A stretch of DNA of 64,000 bases from contig CAKTTC010000004.1 of assembly GCA_934613645.1 (NCBI GenBank), positions 62,001 through 126,000 on the forward strand, in the 5' to 3' direction. This DNA comes from an uncultured Opitutales bacterium (lineage in GTDB: Bacteria; Verrucomicrobiota; Verrucomicrobiia; Opitutales; Intestinicryptomonadaceae). Below the pieces are notes generated by a model. The model worked only from the letters and a program-made list of their open reading frames with translations, had not been told where the DNA came from and ran no database searches. Shown here piece after piece: positions 41,594 through 50,047 of the stretch (the stretch's first letter is position 1; each line of letters opens with the position of its first letter). A program made the position numbers and the translations under genes.

Positions 41594-42493
41594 ATGAATA
41601 TGAAAAGTGTAAAATTTGCATCAATTTTGGCGGCGTTTGCGGCGTTGCTTTTCGGCGGCTGCTCCTCCGTCAAGAACACCACTCCCGAAGTAATGCCCGA
41701 AAACCCCTCGCGCACATACACGCTTTCAATGAAAGCCGACGTTAAAGACCGCGATGTCAACAAGGACTCTTTCAAGCCCTGCATTGTAATCGACGGCTCT
41801 GTTCACCCGATGAAAAACATGGGCAACGGCGTATACACGTATGACTACGTCCTCCCCGAAGGCCGCGACAGCGCAAAGTATTTCTTCCAGTTCGACTACT
41901 CCGTAAACAAAATCGCGAGCGGCCAAAAGCTCAACAACCGCGTAAAAAGCTCGGAAGTCTACGAGTTCAGAACGCAGTCAAAGTATGTAGTGAACATGGA
42001 AAGCCAGAGGGGCAACGTGGGTTCCAAGATTGCCGTTTTGGGCAAGGGCTTCTCCCCCTCCGACAGAATTCTTTTGGGCGGCGTAGAGGCTGAAACGCAG
42101 TTCGTTTCCAAAACAAACCTCAGCTTCACTGTTCCCTCGGTGGAATCGGGCAAGGTATACCCCGTGGTTCTCGTTTCCGACAACGGCAAGATTGACATCG
42201 GCAACTTCAAGGTTGACGACGCCTCTTTGGGCGTCTATCCCCGCTATCTCGACTTGGCAAGCGGGCAGACAGCCGTGCTGAAGTTCAACATCGGCTTCAA
42301 AGCTCCCGCCGAAGGCTACGTAATTGACGTTAAAACGAACATTCCCAGCTCTCTTATTATGGACGACGTTGTTGTTCCCGCGGGCAGAAGTTCCGTGACT
42401 GTTCCCGTCAAGGCGGGCACAACGGGCAACGGCTTCATCTACATTAACGGGTTCGGCTTCAAGGAAGTCGTAATTCCGCTGAACGTCCGTTAG
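41594..42493 (+). CDS. Lipoprotein with an IPT/TIG immunoglobulin-like domain
   Basis: The 299-residue protein has an N-terminal lipobox LLFGGCSS about 22 residues in, so it is probably anchored in an envelope membrane. About residues 35-125 form a beta-rich domain with PGIVIDGSVHPM-like text reading CIVIDGSVHPM. Residues 130-215 look like an IPT/TIG domain: GNVGSKIAVLGKGFSPSDRILLGGVEAE..VSKTNLSFTVPS. A third beta-rich domain follows (GYVIDVKTNIPSSLIMDDVVVPAG). Start taken at the first ATG after the promoter; a second ATG lies two codons on. A hairpin with T-rich tail follows. Function unknown. Confidence 0.75.
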   Translation: MNMKSVKFASILAAFAALLFGGCSSVKNTTPEVMPENPSRTYTLSMKADVKDRDVNKDSFKPCIVIDGSVHPMKNMGNGVYTYDYVLPEGRDSAKYFFQFDYSVNKIASGQKLNNRVKSSEVYEFRTQSKYVVNMESQRGNVGSKIAVLGKGFSPSDRILLGGVEAETQFVSKTNLSFTVPSVESGKVYPVVLVSDNGKIDIGNFKVDDASLGVYPRYLDLASGQTAVLKFNIGFKAPAEGYVIDVKTNIPSSLIMDDVVVPAGRSSVTVPVKAGTTGNGFIYINGFGFKEVVIPLNVR

Positions 42494-42503
42494 TTCCTTT
42501 TCG

Positions 42504-42535
42504 GGCGCGTTCCTTGCGGGGCGCGCCTTTATTTT
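42504..42535 (+). terminator. Weak Rho-independent terminator after the lipoprotein gene
   Basis: Stem GGCGCG / CGCGCC with a 12-base loop and a T-rich tail interrupted by one A. It precedes the LOG gene start by 28 bases, so read-through is likely. Confidence 0.4.
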
Positions 42536-42563
42536 GGCAACCAAAAACGTTTTTCTCGGAAAT

Positions 42564-43397
42564 ATGAAAAAAAATACAAAAAAAAGCAGCGCGGTAATCA
42601 AGAAATCGGAAGTATTTTCCTCCGACGGCCAACCCATTGAATGCGTGTTTTCCGATATGTCGGAACGCCTGCTGAAAATACAGCGCGACCTGCTCATGCC
42701 CGCGTTCATTTTCGAGAAAAACAAAGTCCAGCACACGATAACGTTTTTCGGCTCGGCGCGCATAAAGTCCGAGAAGGAAGCTGCCGAGGAGCTTGCGCGC
42801 GTCAAGCAGAAGCCGAACGCAAAAAACTACGCCCAAAAGCTCAAAGCGGCAAAAAAGGCGGTTGCGATGTCGAAATACTACACCTGTGCCGAGGAGCTTG
42901 CACGCCGCATTCAGGAATGGGTAAACTGCAGCGGTCTGCCCGACGAGGAAAAGTTCTACATCATGACTGGCGGCGGCCCCGGAATTATGGAAGCCGCAAG
43001 CAAGGGCGCGTATACTGCGGGCGGCAAGTGTGTCGGCGCAACCATACACATCGACTCCGAGCAAACCCGCAACGAATACGTTGACAAGAACGTTTGGTTC
43101 AACTTCAACTACTTCTTAATGCGCAAGTTCTGGCTGCTGTTTTTTGCCAAGGCTGTCGTCGTTTTCCCCGGAGGCGCGGGCACTTTCGACGAGCTTTTCG
43201 AGGTCTGGACACTCGTCAAAACAAGCAAGACACGCGGGCGCGTTCCCCTGATTTTATTCGGAAAAAAATTTTGGAACAACGCAGTGAACTTCAAGGCTCT
43301 TCTCGATGCCGACGTAGTTGTAGAAGACGACCTAAAGCTCATCACGTTTGTAGATTCAGTAGACGAAGCCTACAACAAAATTATATCCATTTTATAA
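42564..43397 (+). CDS. LOG/lysine decarboxylase-like family protein (TIGR00730 type)
   Basis: The 277-residue protein has a basic N-terminal extension (KKNTKKSSAVIKK) and TITFFGSARI. The active-site motifs of cytokinin-activating LOG and related phosphoribohydrolases follow: YIMTGGGPGIMEAASKGA and VVFPGGAGTFDELFEVW. The family cleaves nucleoside monophosphate-type N-glycosidic bonds; substrate here is unknown. I chose the ATG at 42564, preceded by a GGA element, over a TTG 10 codons upstream. Downstream is a REP-like hairpin. Confidence 0.85.
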   Translation: MKKNTKKSSAVIKKSEVFSSDGQPIECVFSDMSERLLKIQRDLLMPAFIFEKNKVQHTITFFGSARIKSEKEAAEELARVKQKPNAKNYAQKLKAAKKAVAMSKYYTCAEELARRIQEWVNCSGLPDEEKFYIMTGGGPGIMEAASKGAYTAGGKCVGATIHIDSEQTRNEYVDKNVWFNFNYFLMRKFWLLFFAKAVVVFPGGAGTFDELFEVWTLVKTSKTRGRVPLILFGKKFWNNAVNFKALLDADVVVEDDLKLITFVDSVDEAYNKIISIL

Positions 43398-43412
43398 TTT
43401 TTTATGCTTCCC

Positions 43413-43448
43413 AAAGCGGCGGCGATTGCCGCAGCCAATGCGCCTTTG
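43413..43448 (-). repeat. REP-like hairpin (third-type block, reverse orientation)
   Basis: Reverse complement reads CAAAGGCGCATTGGCTGCGG then CAATCGCCGCCGCTTT, nearly identical to 28797-28832. Position 16 bases after the LOG gene stop, paralleling the 28.8 kb copy that lies beside the hpnG stop. Confidence 0.75.
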
Positions 43449-43514
43449 CGCTTAGTTAAAGTTTTTTTTAATTATTGAAATGCGTCTTTGTTTTAGGGCT
43501 AAGTTTTGTTGTTT

Positions 43515-43568
43515 CAACCCCAACGGCAACTGGACATTCTTTAATGTGCTTTTTAGGTTTTGGGGTTG
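43515..43568. repeat. Nested inverted repeat upstream of lptD
   Basis: CAACCCCAA (43515-43523) and TTGGGGTTG (43560-43568), a perfect 9-bp stem. It encloses a second hairpin ACATT-CTTT-AATGT (43534-43547). It lies about 100 bases before the lptD start in an otherwise gene-free 274-base region. Could be a leader structure or operator. Confidence 0.5.
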
Positions 43569-43671
43569 GGCGTTTCTTCTTTTTCGTGCCAGTGTTTTCG
43601 GCGCATTTTTCGGCTCGTTATTAAAGCAAAAAAAACTTGTCTTTTAACGGGGCTTAGATTGTATAGTTTGT

Positions 43672-46053
43672 GTGATTTTGCTAATAAAATTTGGTAGGCT
43701 ATTTTTGTATGCGTGTCTTGCCGTATGTGCTGCGGGCGCGTGGGCGAAGCAGCCTTCGGAGAACAGAGCCGACGTTCCGTGGGTATCTTTGGCGCACCAG
43801 CGCAAGCTCGACGCCGAGCGCGCCCAAAAAGACGCCGACGCGTTGCGCGCTACGGGCGGTTCGGAAAGCGGCAAGACGGCGGACGATGCGGAGTCGAAAA
43901 AATCCGACAAGCCGAAAGCCCAGTCAAAGCCCAAGAAGGGGATTGCCGCAAAGCTCGCCGAGGGCGGGCGTCCGGAGCTTACTGCCGACAAGTTCGACTA
44001 CGCCGCCGACGGTTCGGGCGTTCTCTACGGAACGGGCAACGTTCGGCTCGGTTCGAAGTCTTTCGAAATCAAGGCGGGCAAAATTTCGTTCGCGCAAAAG
44101 AGCAATTCCGCGCGCGTGCTTGACGACGTTCGCATTTCGATAGACAAAGCGCGCGTAATAACTTCCGCCGCCGACATTTCAATAGACGGCAAAACGGGCA
44201 ATATGGACGCAACGCGTTTCGGCACGTTCCCGCTGTTTGTCGCCGCCGACAAAGTTTCGGCAAAAGACAACAAATACGTTTTGGAAAATTCCACGGCGTA
44301 TTTCAACGAGCCCGCTTTCGGTTCGTTTTCGGCGAAATCTTCCAAAATGACATACAACGCGCAGACGCGCAAAGTCTTGATGGAAGACACCACTTTCCGC
44401 GTCGGCCCCGTGCCTTTCCTGTATCTGCCCGAAGTTGAGCTTTCCGTTGATATGGACGTTCCCTTTGACATCGAAACGCGCGTCGAAACAAACGGCGACT
44501 ACGGCTTGGCTTGGCGCAACACTGTCCACTACACGGGGTTTGAGGATTTCGCCCCCGGAATCCTGCTTGACGGCTACACGAAAAGGTCGGTTTTGGTCGG
44601 CCCCGCGCTCCGCTACGAAATGGACAAGGCCGAAAACAAAATGTCGGGCTTTATGCAGTTCGGCTACATCAACGACACCGGCGACGCCGACATTCTGGGC
44701 GTCGATTCGCTCGGGCGCAGGATTGACAAAAACAGGTATTTCTTCGAAATGCGCCACAACCAGCTCGTCAACGACCGCGTGGGGCTGAACGCCTCAATCA
44801 GCGCGTGGAGCGACGAATTCGTCACGCGCGACTTCCGCGAGGATTTCTTCTACGACAACCAAATTCCCGACAACTTCGCCGAGGCCACATACTACGGCGA
44901 TATGTGGACGGCTTCGCTTTTCACGCGTTTTGCGCCGAACAATTTCGAGCTTGTCCAGCAGCGTCTGCCCGAGGCGCGCGTCGACTTTCAGCCTGTCGAA
45001 GTGGCGGCTACGGGCGCGTATTTGCGCGGGTATGCGTCGGTGGAATACCTGCGCCAGTATAATCCCGACCCCGCCTATTTTGCGTATTTTCCCGCCGACT
45101 CCATCACCGCCGCGCGTTTCGACGGCTATGTTGGGCTTGACCGCCCCGTGCAGTTGTCGGACTGGGCTAAAATCACCCCCGTTGCGGGTGCGCGGCTTAC
45201 AAGCTACGCCTCCCAAAGCGGCTATGAATCCTACACGCGCGTTCTCGGGCAGGTCGGTTTCGACGCCCAAATGGACGTGTGGGGGCAGTTCGATTTCCAA
45301 AGCAAGACAATGGGCATTGACGGAATCCGCCACCACCTGATTCCGATGGTGAGCTACCGCTACATTCCGTCGGCGGGGCAGGACAGAAACAGGGTTGCGC
45401 CCATAGACGTTCCCTACTACACGACAAGCCCGTCGGTTCTCGACTTGGGCTCCATGCGCGACACCGATTTAATCGACGAACTCAACACAATGCGTTTGGG
45501 CGTGCGCAACGTTTTCGAAACGCGCGACGGCGAATTCGGCTCGCGCGAGCTTGCCCGTTTGGACGTTTTTGAAGACCTGAACTTCAACCGCCGCGTGCCG
45601 CCGCTTGCGCACAGGTATTGGTCGAATCCCGCCGACGAATTTTTACAGAGCCGTTCCGACCTGTTTGTAAACGCGCAAGTTTCGCCCGCGCGCTGGCTGA
45701 ATGTTGGCACAATTACGCGCTTCAGTTTCGAACACTCCTGCGTGCCCGAAATCAACAACTACATCACGCTTTTGGAGACCGACATCTTTTCAATCACAGT
45801 CGGTTCGGCGTATTTGAAGGACTATTTCGAGCAGTATTACGCGCAGGCGGAATACAAAATTTCGGAACGCTATCGCGTGCGCGGCTCGTGGCACTACGAC
45901 GCCGATTTGTCGGACTTCGTATACCAGCGGTATGCCTTCCAGACGAGAATCGGCAACACATGGCTTACCGAATTCTACATCTCGCACAGAGTCGGTTCAA
46001 CGCGCGAAGACAACACGTCGTTCGGCGTAACGGTCAGAATTTTGGGGTTGTAA
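43672..46053 (+). CDS. lptD: LPS-assembly protein LptD (OstA)
   Basis: Outer-membrane beta-barrel that inserts LPS with LptE. The 793-residue protein starts at a GTG (MILLIKFGRLFLYACLAVCAAGAWA, signal peptide). A charged segment follows (AERAQKDADALRATG...KPKAQSKPKK), then the OstA/LptA-like domain: LTADKFDYAADGSGVLYGTGNVRL and KAGKISFAQKSNSARVLDD (about 105-270). The barrel runs from about 270 to the end with repeated aromatic-rich strands. The cysteine pairs of E. coli LptD are not evident. An AT-rich start region and TATAGT at 43662 suggest a promoter, but that would start transcription within or after the GTG, so the true start may be a little downstream. scpA follows one base later. Confidence 0.88.
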   Translation: MILLIKFGRLFLYACLAVCAAGAWAKQPSENRADVPWVSLAHQRKLDAERAQKDADALRATGGSESGKTADDAESKKSDKPKAQSKPKKGIAAKLAEGGRPELTADKFDYAADGSGVLYGTGNVRLGSKSFEIKAGKISFAQKSNSARVLDDVRISIDKARVITSAADISIDGKTGNMDATRFGTFPLFVAADKVSAKDNKYVLENSTAYFNEPAFGSFSAKSSKMTYNAQTRKVLMEDTTFRVGPVPFLYLPEVELSVDMDVPFDIETRVETNGDYGLAWRNTVHYTGFEDFAPGILLDGYTKRSVLVGPALRYEMDKAENKMSGFMQFGYINDTGDADILGVDSLGRRIDKNRYFFEMRHNQLVNDRVGLNASISAWSDEFVTRDFREDFFYDNQIPDNFAEATYYGDMWTASLFTRFAPNNFELVQQRLPEARVDFQPVEVAATGAYLRGYASVEYLRQYNPDPAYFAYFPADSITAARFDGYVGLDRPVQLSDWAKITPVAGARLTSYASQSGYESYTRVLGQVGFDAQMDVWGQFDFQSKTMGIDGIRHHLIPMVSYRYIPSAGQDRNRVAPIDVPYYTTSPSVLDLGSMRDTDLIDELNTMRLGVRNVFETRDGEFGSRELARLDVFEDLNFNRRVPPLAHRYWSNPADEFLQSRSDLFVNAQVSPARWLNVGTITRFSFEHSCVPEINNYITLLETDIFSITVGSAYLKDYFEQYYAQAEYKISERYRVRGSWHYDADLSDFVYQRYAFQTRIGNTWLTEFYISHRVGSTREDNTSFGVTVRILGL

Positions 46054-46054
46054 A

Positions 46055-46912
46055 ATGGCGGTTGACATAGACGACGGCATAATTTCTTCGCCCTCGGAAA
46101 TGGCGGTAAAGCTCGACATTTTCGAAGGGCCCCTCGACCTGCTGTTGTTCCTTATCCGCAAAAATGAAATCGACATCTACGACATTCCCGTCGCGGAGGT
46201 GACGCGCCAGTATATGGAGGTTTTGCGCTCGATGGAAAAGCTTTCGCTCGACGTTGCGGGCGAATTTTTCGTCATGGCGGCAACGCTTATGTATATCAAA
46301 AGCCGAATGCTGCTGCCCTCCGACGAACGCCTCAAACAGGACGACGGCGAAGACCCCGACGCCGACATCGACCCGCGCTGGCAGCTTGTGGAGCAGCTGC
46401 TGGAATACAAGCGCGTAAAGCAGGCTGCAGACTCTCTCGAGGATATGATTGACGCGCGGCAGAACTTCGGCGAGCGCATTTTGTCGGGCAAAGACGAAAC
46501 GCCCGCGGAGCGTCCGCTTGCGCCGTCGGATACGATGGAAATTTGGAACACGTTCAACCTCATTTTGCGCCGCCTTGCCGAAAAGCTCGTCCGCGGCGAA
46601 ATCAAGGGCGAGAACGTTACGGTATCGGACAGAATGGAGTATATTTTGTCGGTCGGGGAAAAGTCGTTTTCGTTCTCTTCGCTTTTCGAGGGCAAAAGGG
46701 CGAGCGTAGTCATGATTATGGCGACGTTCCTTGCAATGCTTGAGCTTACGCGCCTTAAGCGTCTGCATTTGCGGCAGGACACCGAGTTCGGCGAAATATA
46801 TTGCGAGAAAATCGACCCCGAGCAAAAAACAACCGACGCATCGGCGCATTCCGCCCAAACGGAATCGGATTCCGCCGACGCCGCCGAAACAAAGGAGCTT
46901 GCAAATGGCTGA
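46055..46912 (+). CDS. scpA: Segregation and condensation protein ScpA
   Basis: Kleisin of the SMC-ScpAB complex. The 285-residue protein has FEGPLDLLLFLIRKNEIDIYDIPVAEVTRQYMEVL near the N-terminus (SMC-head binding), VAGEFFVMAATLMYIKSRMLLP and a C-terminal winged helix (VMIMATFLAMLELTRLKRL) before an Ala/Thr/Ser-rich tail. Start at 46055, one base after the lptD stop (TAAAATG). No scpB follows; instead an 81-codon gene overlaps its end by 8 bases. Confidence 0.92.
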   Translation: MAVDIDDGIISSPSEMAVKLDIFEGPLDLLLFLIRKNEIDIYDIPVAEVTRQYMEVLRSMEKLSLDVAGEFFVMAATLMYIKSRMLLPSDERLKQDDGEDPDADIDPRWQLVEQLLEYKRVKQAADSLEDMIDARQNFGERILSGKDETPAERPLAPSDTMEIWNTFNLILRRLAEKLVRGEIKGENVTVSDRMEYILSVGEKSFSFSSLFEGKRASVVMIMATFLAMLELTRLKRLHLRQDTEFGEIYCEKIDPEQKTTDASAHSAQTESDSADAAETKELANG

Positions 46913-47150
46913 GAAACGCGGAAAATCGCGCCTGTTCGGGCTTGGGCTTGACGGCGACGGGCAAAAGCGCATAACGCGCGCGGAGAGGTTTTCAATAGTG
47001 GGCGGTTCGGAGGAAACGCACGAGTGCATGACCGAAACCGTAATGAAAACCTTCGAGGATTTAAAACGCAGATGTAAGGATTTGGACGACGCCTCGCCCG
47101 AAGAGCTTACCGATTTAATCAGAAAAAACACACCCGAAAGAAGAAAATGA
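46905..47150 (+). CDS. Small charged protein between scpA and glmM, 81 residues
   Basis: Starts MAEKRGKSRLFGLGLDGDG and ends DLIRKNTPERRK; acidic and basic residues alternate, with no membrane segment. An excellent SD (AAAGGAG) lies 7 bases before its ATG inside scpA. It overlaps scpA by 8 bases and glmM by 4. This coupling argues for a real, expressed gene. I recognise no family. It occupies the slot usual for scpB but is far too short to be ScpB. Confidence 0.75.
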   Translation: MAEKRGKSRLFGLGLDGDGQKRITRAERFSIVGGSEETHECMTETVMKTFEDLKRRCKDLDDASPEELTDLIRKNTPERRK

Positions 47151-48496
47151 AATACTTTGGCACCGACGGAATAAGGGGAACTTACGGCGACGCTCACATT
47201 CGCGAGCCGTTCTTTTACGCTTTGGGAAGAGCCGCCGCAGAATGGGTTGCGGAAAACTTCGGCAAAGACGCCCTGATTGTTGTGGGCGGCGATACCCGCG
47301 CGTCTACCGACTCGCTGAAAGCGGCGTTTTGCAGGGGCGTTGCGGCGGGAAACACGGCGTTTTTCGACGCGCAGGTTTTGCCAACTCCCGCGCTGCCGTT
47401 CTGCCTGCTTAAAAAGTCGGCGGCGTTGGGGGCAATGATTACCGCCTCGCACAATCCGTTTTCCGACAACGGCATAAAATTCTTCGACTCCAAAGGGCTG
47501 AAAATAGACGACGAAACCCAGACCGCGCTCGAGCAAAAGCTTGAAAAATATTTGGACAACGCCGCGTATTCGCCCGAAAAATTCGAGCCGCGCAAAATAG
47601 AGGCGGGCGCGTTTGCAATGAACGAATACGCCGCAAAAATGGCGTCGATTTTCCCGAAGGATTTCCTGCGCGGAATGAAAATTGCAATAGACATGGCAAA
47701 CGGCGCAACAAGCCGCGTTTCGTCGGGCGTTTTGCGCGCATACGGCGCGGAGGTTTTCGAGCTTTCGTGCGACCCCGACGGCTTCAACATAAATGCCGAC
47801 GCGGGCAGCCAGCACCCCGAAAAAATCGCGGAGTTCTGCCGCAAGGTGGGCGCGGACGCGGGCTTTGCCCACGACGGCGACGGCGACAGGGTTGTTGTGG
47901 TTGACGAAACTTCGTCGGTTCTCGAGGGCGAGGAAGTGCTCGGGCTGATTGCCGTCGACGCCAAACAGCGCGGCGTGCTGAAGTCGGGAAAAATCGTGAC
48001 TACTTTGCAGTCGAACCTCGGCTTGGACGAATCGCTCAGTGCGGAGGGCATAGAAGTGCTGCGCTGCGGCATTGGCGACCGCCTTGTAATGCGCATGATG
48101 ATTGAAAACGGCTGCAACGTGGGCGGCGAAAACTCGGGGCACTTCATCTTCTCGGAAATATCGCCGTGCGGCGACGGTTTGGCGTCGGCGTTGTCGGTGC
48201 TGTCGGTTATGGCGCAGAGGGGCGAAAAGCTCTCGAAGCTGCGCGGCGGTGTGAAAATGTATCCGTCGGTTTCGCGCGCACTCAAGGTGGAGCGCAAAAC
48301 GCCCGTGGAACAGACGCAACACCTCTCGGCTGCCATCGAAAAATGCAACGCAATTCTGGGCGGGCAGGGGCGTCTGCTTGTGCGCTATTCGGGCACGGAA
48401 AAGAAAATAAGGCTCTTGGTGGAGGGCAAAGACCCCGCAAAAAACGCCGAATGTATGGCTCTTTTGGAAAAAGCCGTAGGAATTGACTTGCAGTAG
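47147..48496 (+). CDS. glmM: Phosphoglucosamine mutase
   Basis: Interconverts GlcN-6-P and GlcN-1-P on the route to UDP-GlcNAc, feeding peptidoglycan and LPS. The 449-residue protein has MKYFGTDGIRGTYGD, the phosphoserine loop AMITASHNPFSDNGIKFFD (about 99-117), GDGDR metal-binding AHDGDGDRVVVVD and GGENSGHFIF, with RYSGTEKKIRLLVEG near the end. GlmM-type loop size and length rule in GlmM over PGM. Overlaps the upstream small gene by ATGA; the following TPR gene is 47 bases on. Confidence 0.95.
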   Translation: MKYFGTDGIRGTYGDAHIREPFFYALGRAAAEWVAENFGKDALIVVGGDTRASTDSLKAAFCRGVAAGNTAFFDAQVLPTPALPFCLLKKSAALGAMITASHNPFSDNGIKFFDSKGLKIDDETQTALEQKLEKYLDNAAYSPEKFEPRKIEAGAFAMNEYAAKMASIFPKDFLRGMKIAIDMANGATSRVSSGVLRAYGAEVFELSCDPDGFNINADAGSQHPEKIAEFCRKVGADAGFAHDGDGDRVVVVDETSSVLEGEEVLGLIAVDAKQRGVLKSGKIVTTLQSNLGLDESLSAEGIEVLRCGIGDRLVMRMMIENGCNVGGENSGHFIFSEISPCGDGLASALSVLSVMAQRGEKLSKLRGGVKMYPSVSRALKVERKTPVEQTQHLSAAIEKCNAILGGQGRLLVRYSGTEKKIRLLVEGKDPAKNAECMALLEKAVGIDLQ

Positions 48497-48543
48497 AGCC
48501 GTTTTCTGTTAAGATAAACCTAATTTTCAACTTATATTTATTT

Positions 48544-49971
48544 ATGGCAACACAAGAAATACAGCAACAGCAGGAAACCCCCATGGCGGAACTCGACCCG
48601 CGTTTCGTTCGCCAAATTGAAAACGCGGAAAAATCCATTGTAAAAAATCCCGAATATGTAATCGACATTTGCAACACGGTTCTGGGCAAATACCCGAATT
48701 GTGTGGAAGTCCGCAGGCTTTTGCGTCAGGCGCAATACAGAAAATACGGCAAGGGCAACGCCGTGGCGAAGGCAATGGCGGCGGTGAAGGCGTTGGGGCT
48801 TTCAATGAAGGCGGCGTCAATGATAAAGTCGGGCAAGGCTTTGGACGTTATGGCTCAGGCGGAATCGCTTTTGAACAAGTGCCCCGACAACCCCGCGGCG
48901 GTGAAGGCTCTGATTTCGGCGGCGGAATCGCTCGGGTATTTCGGCGTGGCGGCAACGGGCTATATGGCATTGGTTCAATACCAGCCCACAGAACAAAACC
49001 TGCTTGCGCTTGCAAACGAGTATCTGAAAAACAAGCAGCCCGACGAGGCTATGCAGGTTTGCGAGACAATCCTCAATAAAAACCGCGCAAACGGCGAAGC
49101 TCAGGCTCTCGCCCGCTCGGCTTCGGTAATGAAGACAATGAACAAGGGCAAGTGGGAAGAGGAAGGCAGCGCAAAAGACAAAGTCAAAGACGCCAAGGCG
49201 CAGCTCGAACGCGAACGCCAAACAAGCTCCGTCAACGACGCCGCAACGCTCGAAAAGTTTGTTGCCGACCTCAAGGAGAAAATCGCCGCCGACGTTCAGA
49301 ACGTCAACCTCTACCGCGAAATCTGCGGCTACTTGCGCACGCTCAACCGCTATTCGGAGGCGTTGGAATACGTCCGTCAGGCGCGCAAACAGCCCCTCGG
49401 AGCGGGCGACACCACTTTCGAAAAGCTCGAAAACGACTTGGTTGTTCTGGACGCCGAAAAGAGCATTGCCGACTTGCGCGAACAGCTCAAGGCCGATTCC
49501 GACAACGCGGAACTTGCCGAAAAGCTCAAGCAGGCGCAGAAAAACGAACACGATATCCGCTTGGCAAACGCCAAGGAAATGGTGGAACGCTACCCCAACG
49601 ACTTCAACTACCGCTTCGTGCTCGGCTCTATTTACTTGGAAGACGGCGTTTTGGACGAGGCAATCAAGCAGTTGCAGATTGCCCAGCGCAATCCGAAAGT
49701 CCGCTTGCAGGCTTTGCTCGGCTTGGGCAGGGCGTTCTTCAGGGGCGGCAAATACGACTTGGCTGTCGAGCAGCTTTTGACGGCGAAAACGGAGTCGAAA
49801 ATAATGAACGACGCCAAAAAGGAAATCATCTACGAGCTTGCCTCGGTATACGAAAAAATGGGCAAAAAAGATTTGGCTTTCGCCGAATACAAGGAAATCT
49901 ACACGGCGGACGCCTCCTACAAGGACGTTTCCGCAAAGGTCGATTTCTACTACAGCCAGAAAAATTCGTAA
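48544..49971 (+). CDS. Cytoplasmic TPR-repeat protein
   Basis: The 475-residue protein has no signal peptide (MATQEIQQQQETPMAELDP). It is helical throughout, with TPR-like units such as NLLALANEYLKNKQPDEAMQVCE, NLYREICGYLRTLNRYSEAL and YRFVLGSIYLEDGVLDEAIKQL. A central charged coiled-coil segment is near 200-330 (KDKVKDAKAQLERERQ). Lysine- and glutamate-rich and conserved in style with other Opitutae proteins by impression only. No enzymatic motif. It stands between glmM and nadE and has its own terminator. Confidence 0.8.
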   Translation: MATQEIQQQQETPMAELDPRFVRQIENAEKSIVKNPEYVIDICNTVLGKYPNCVEVRRLLRQAQYRKYGKGNAVAKAMAAVKALGLSMKAASMIKSGKALDVMAQAESLLNKCPDNPAAVKALISAAESLGYFGVAATGYMALVQYQPTEQNLLALANEYLKNKQPDEAMQVCETILNKNRANGEAQALARSASVMKTMNKGKWEEEGSAKDKVKDAKAQLERERQTSSVNDAATLEKFVADLKEKIAADVQNVNLYREICGYLRTLNRYSEALEYVRQARKQPLGAGDTTFEKLENDLVVLDAEKSIADLREQLKADSDNAELAEKLKQAQKNEHDIRLANAKEMVERYPNDFNYRFVLGSIYLEDGVLDEAIKQLQIAQRNPKVRLQALLGLGRAFFRGGKYDLAVEQLLTAKTESKIMNDAKKEIIYELASVYEKMGKKDLAFAEYKEIYTADASYKDVSAKVDFYYSQKNS

Positions 49972-49991
49972 TCGGAAAACGCTTTCGGGCA

Positions 49992-50026
49992 AAGGCATCG
50001 GCGGAGGCGTCGGTGCCTTCGTTTTT
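49992..50026 (+). terminator. Rho-independent terminator after the TPR gene
   Basis: Stem AAGGCATCG / CGGTGCCTT with one wobble pair, a 10-base loop and a T-rich tail (GTTTTTT), 20 bases past the stop. Confidence 0.75.
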
Positions 50027-50047
50027 TAATCGGAACTACTTTGTAAA

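Noticed and set aside
46034..48322. A 762-codon minus-strand open frame across scpA and glmM
   Set aside because: Antisense to two well-recognised genes with strong family motifs; no independent evidence.
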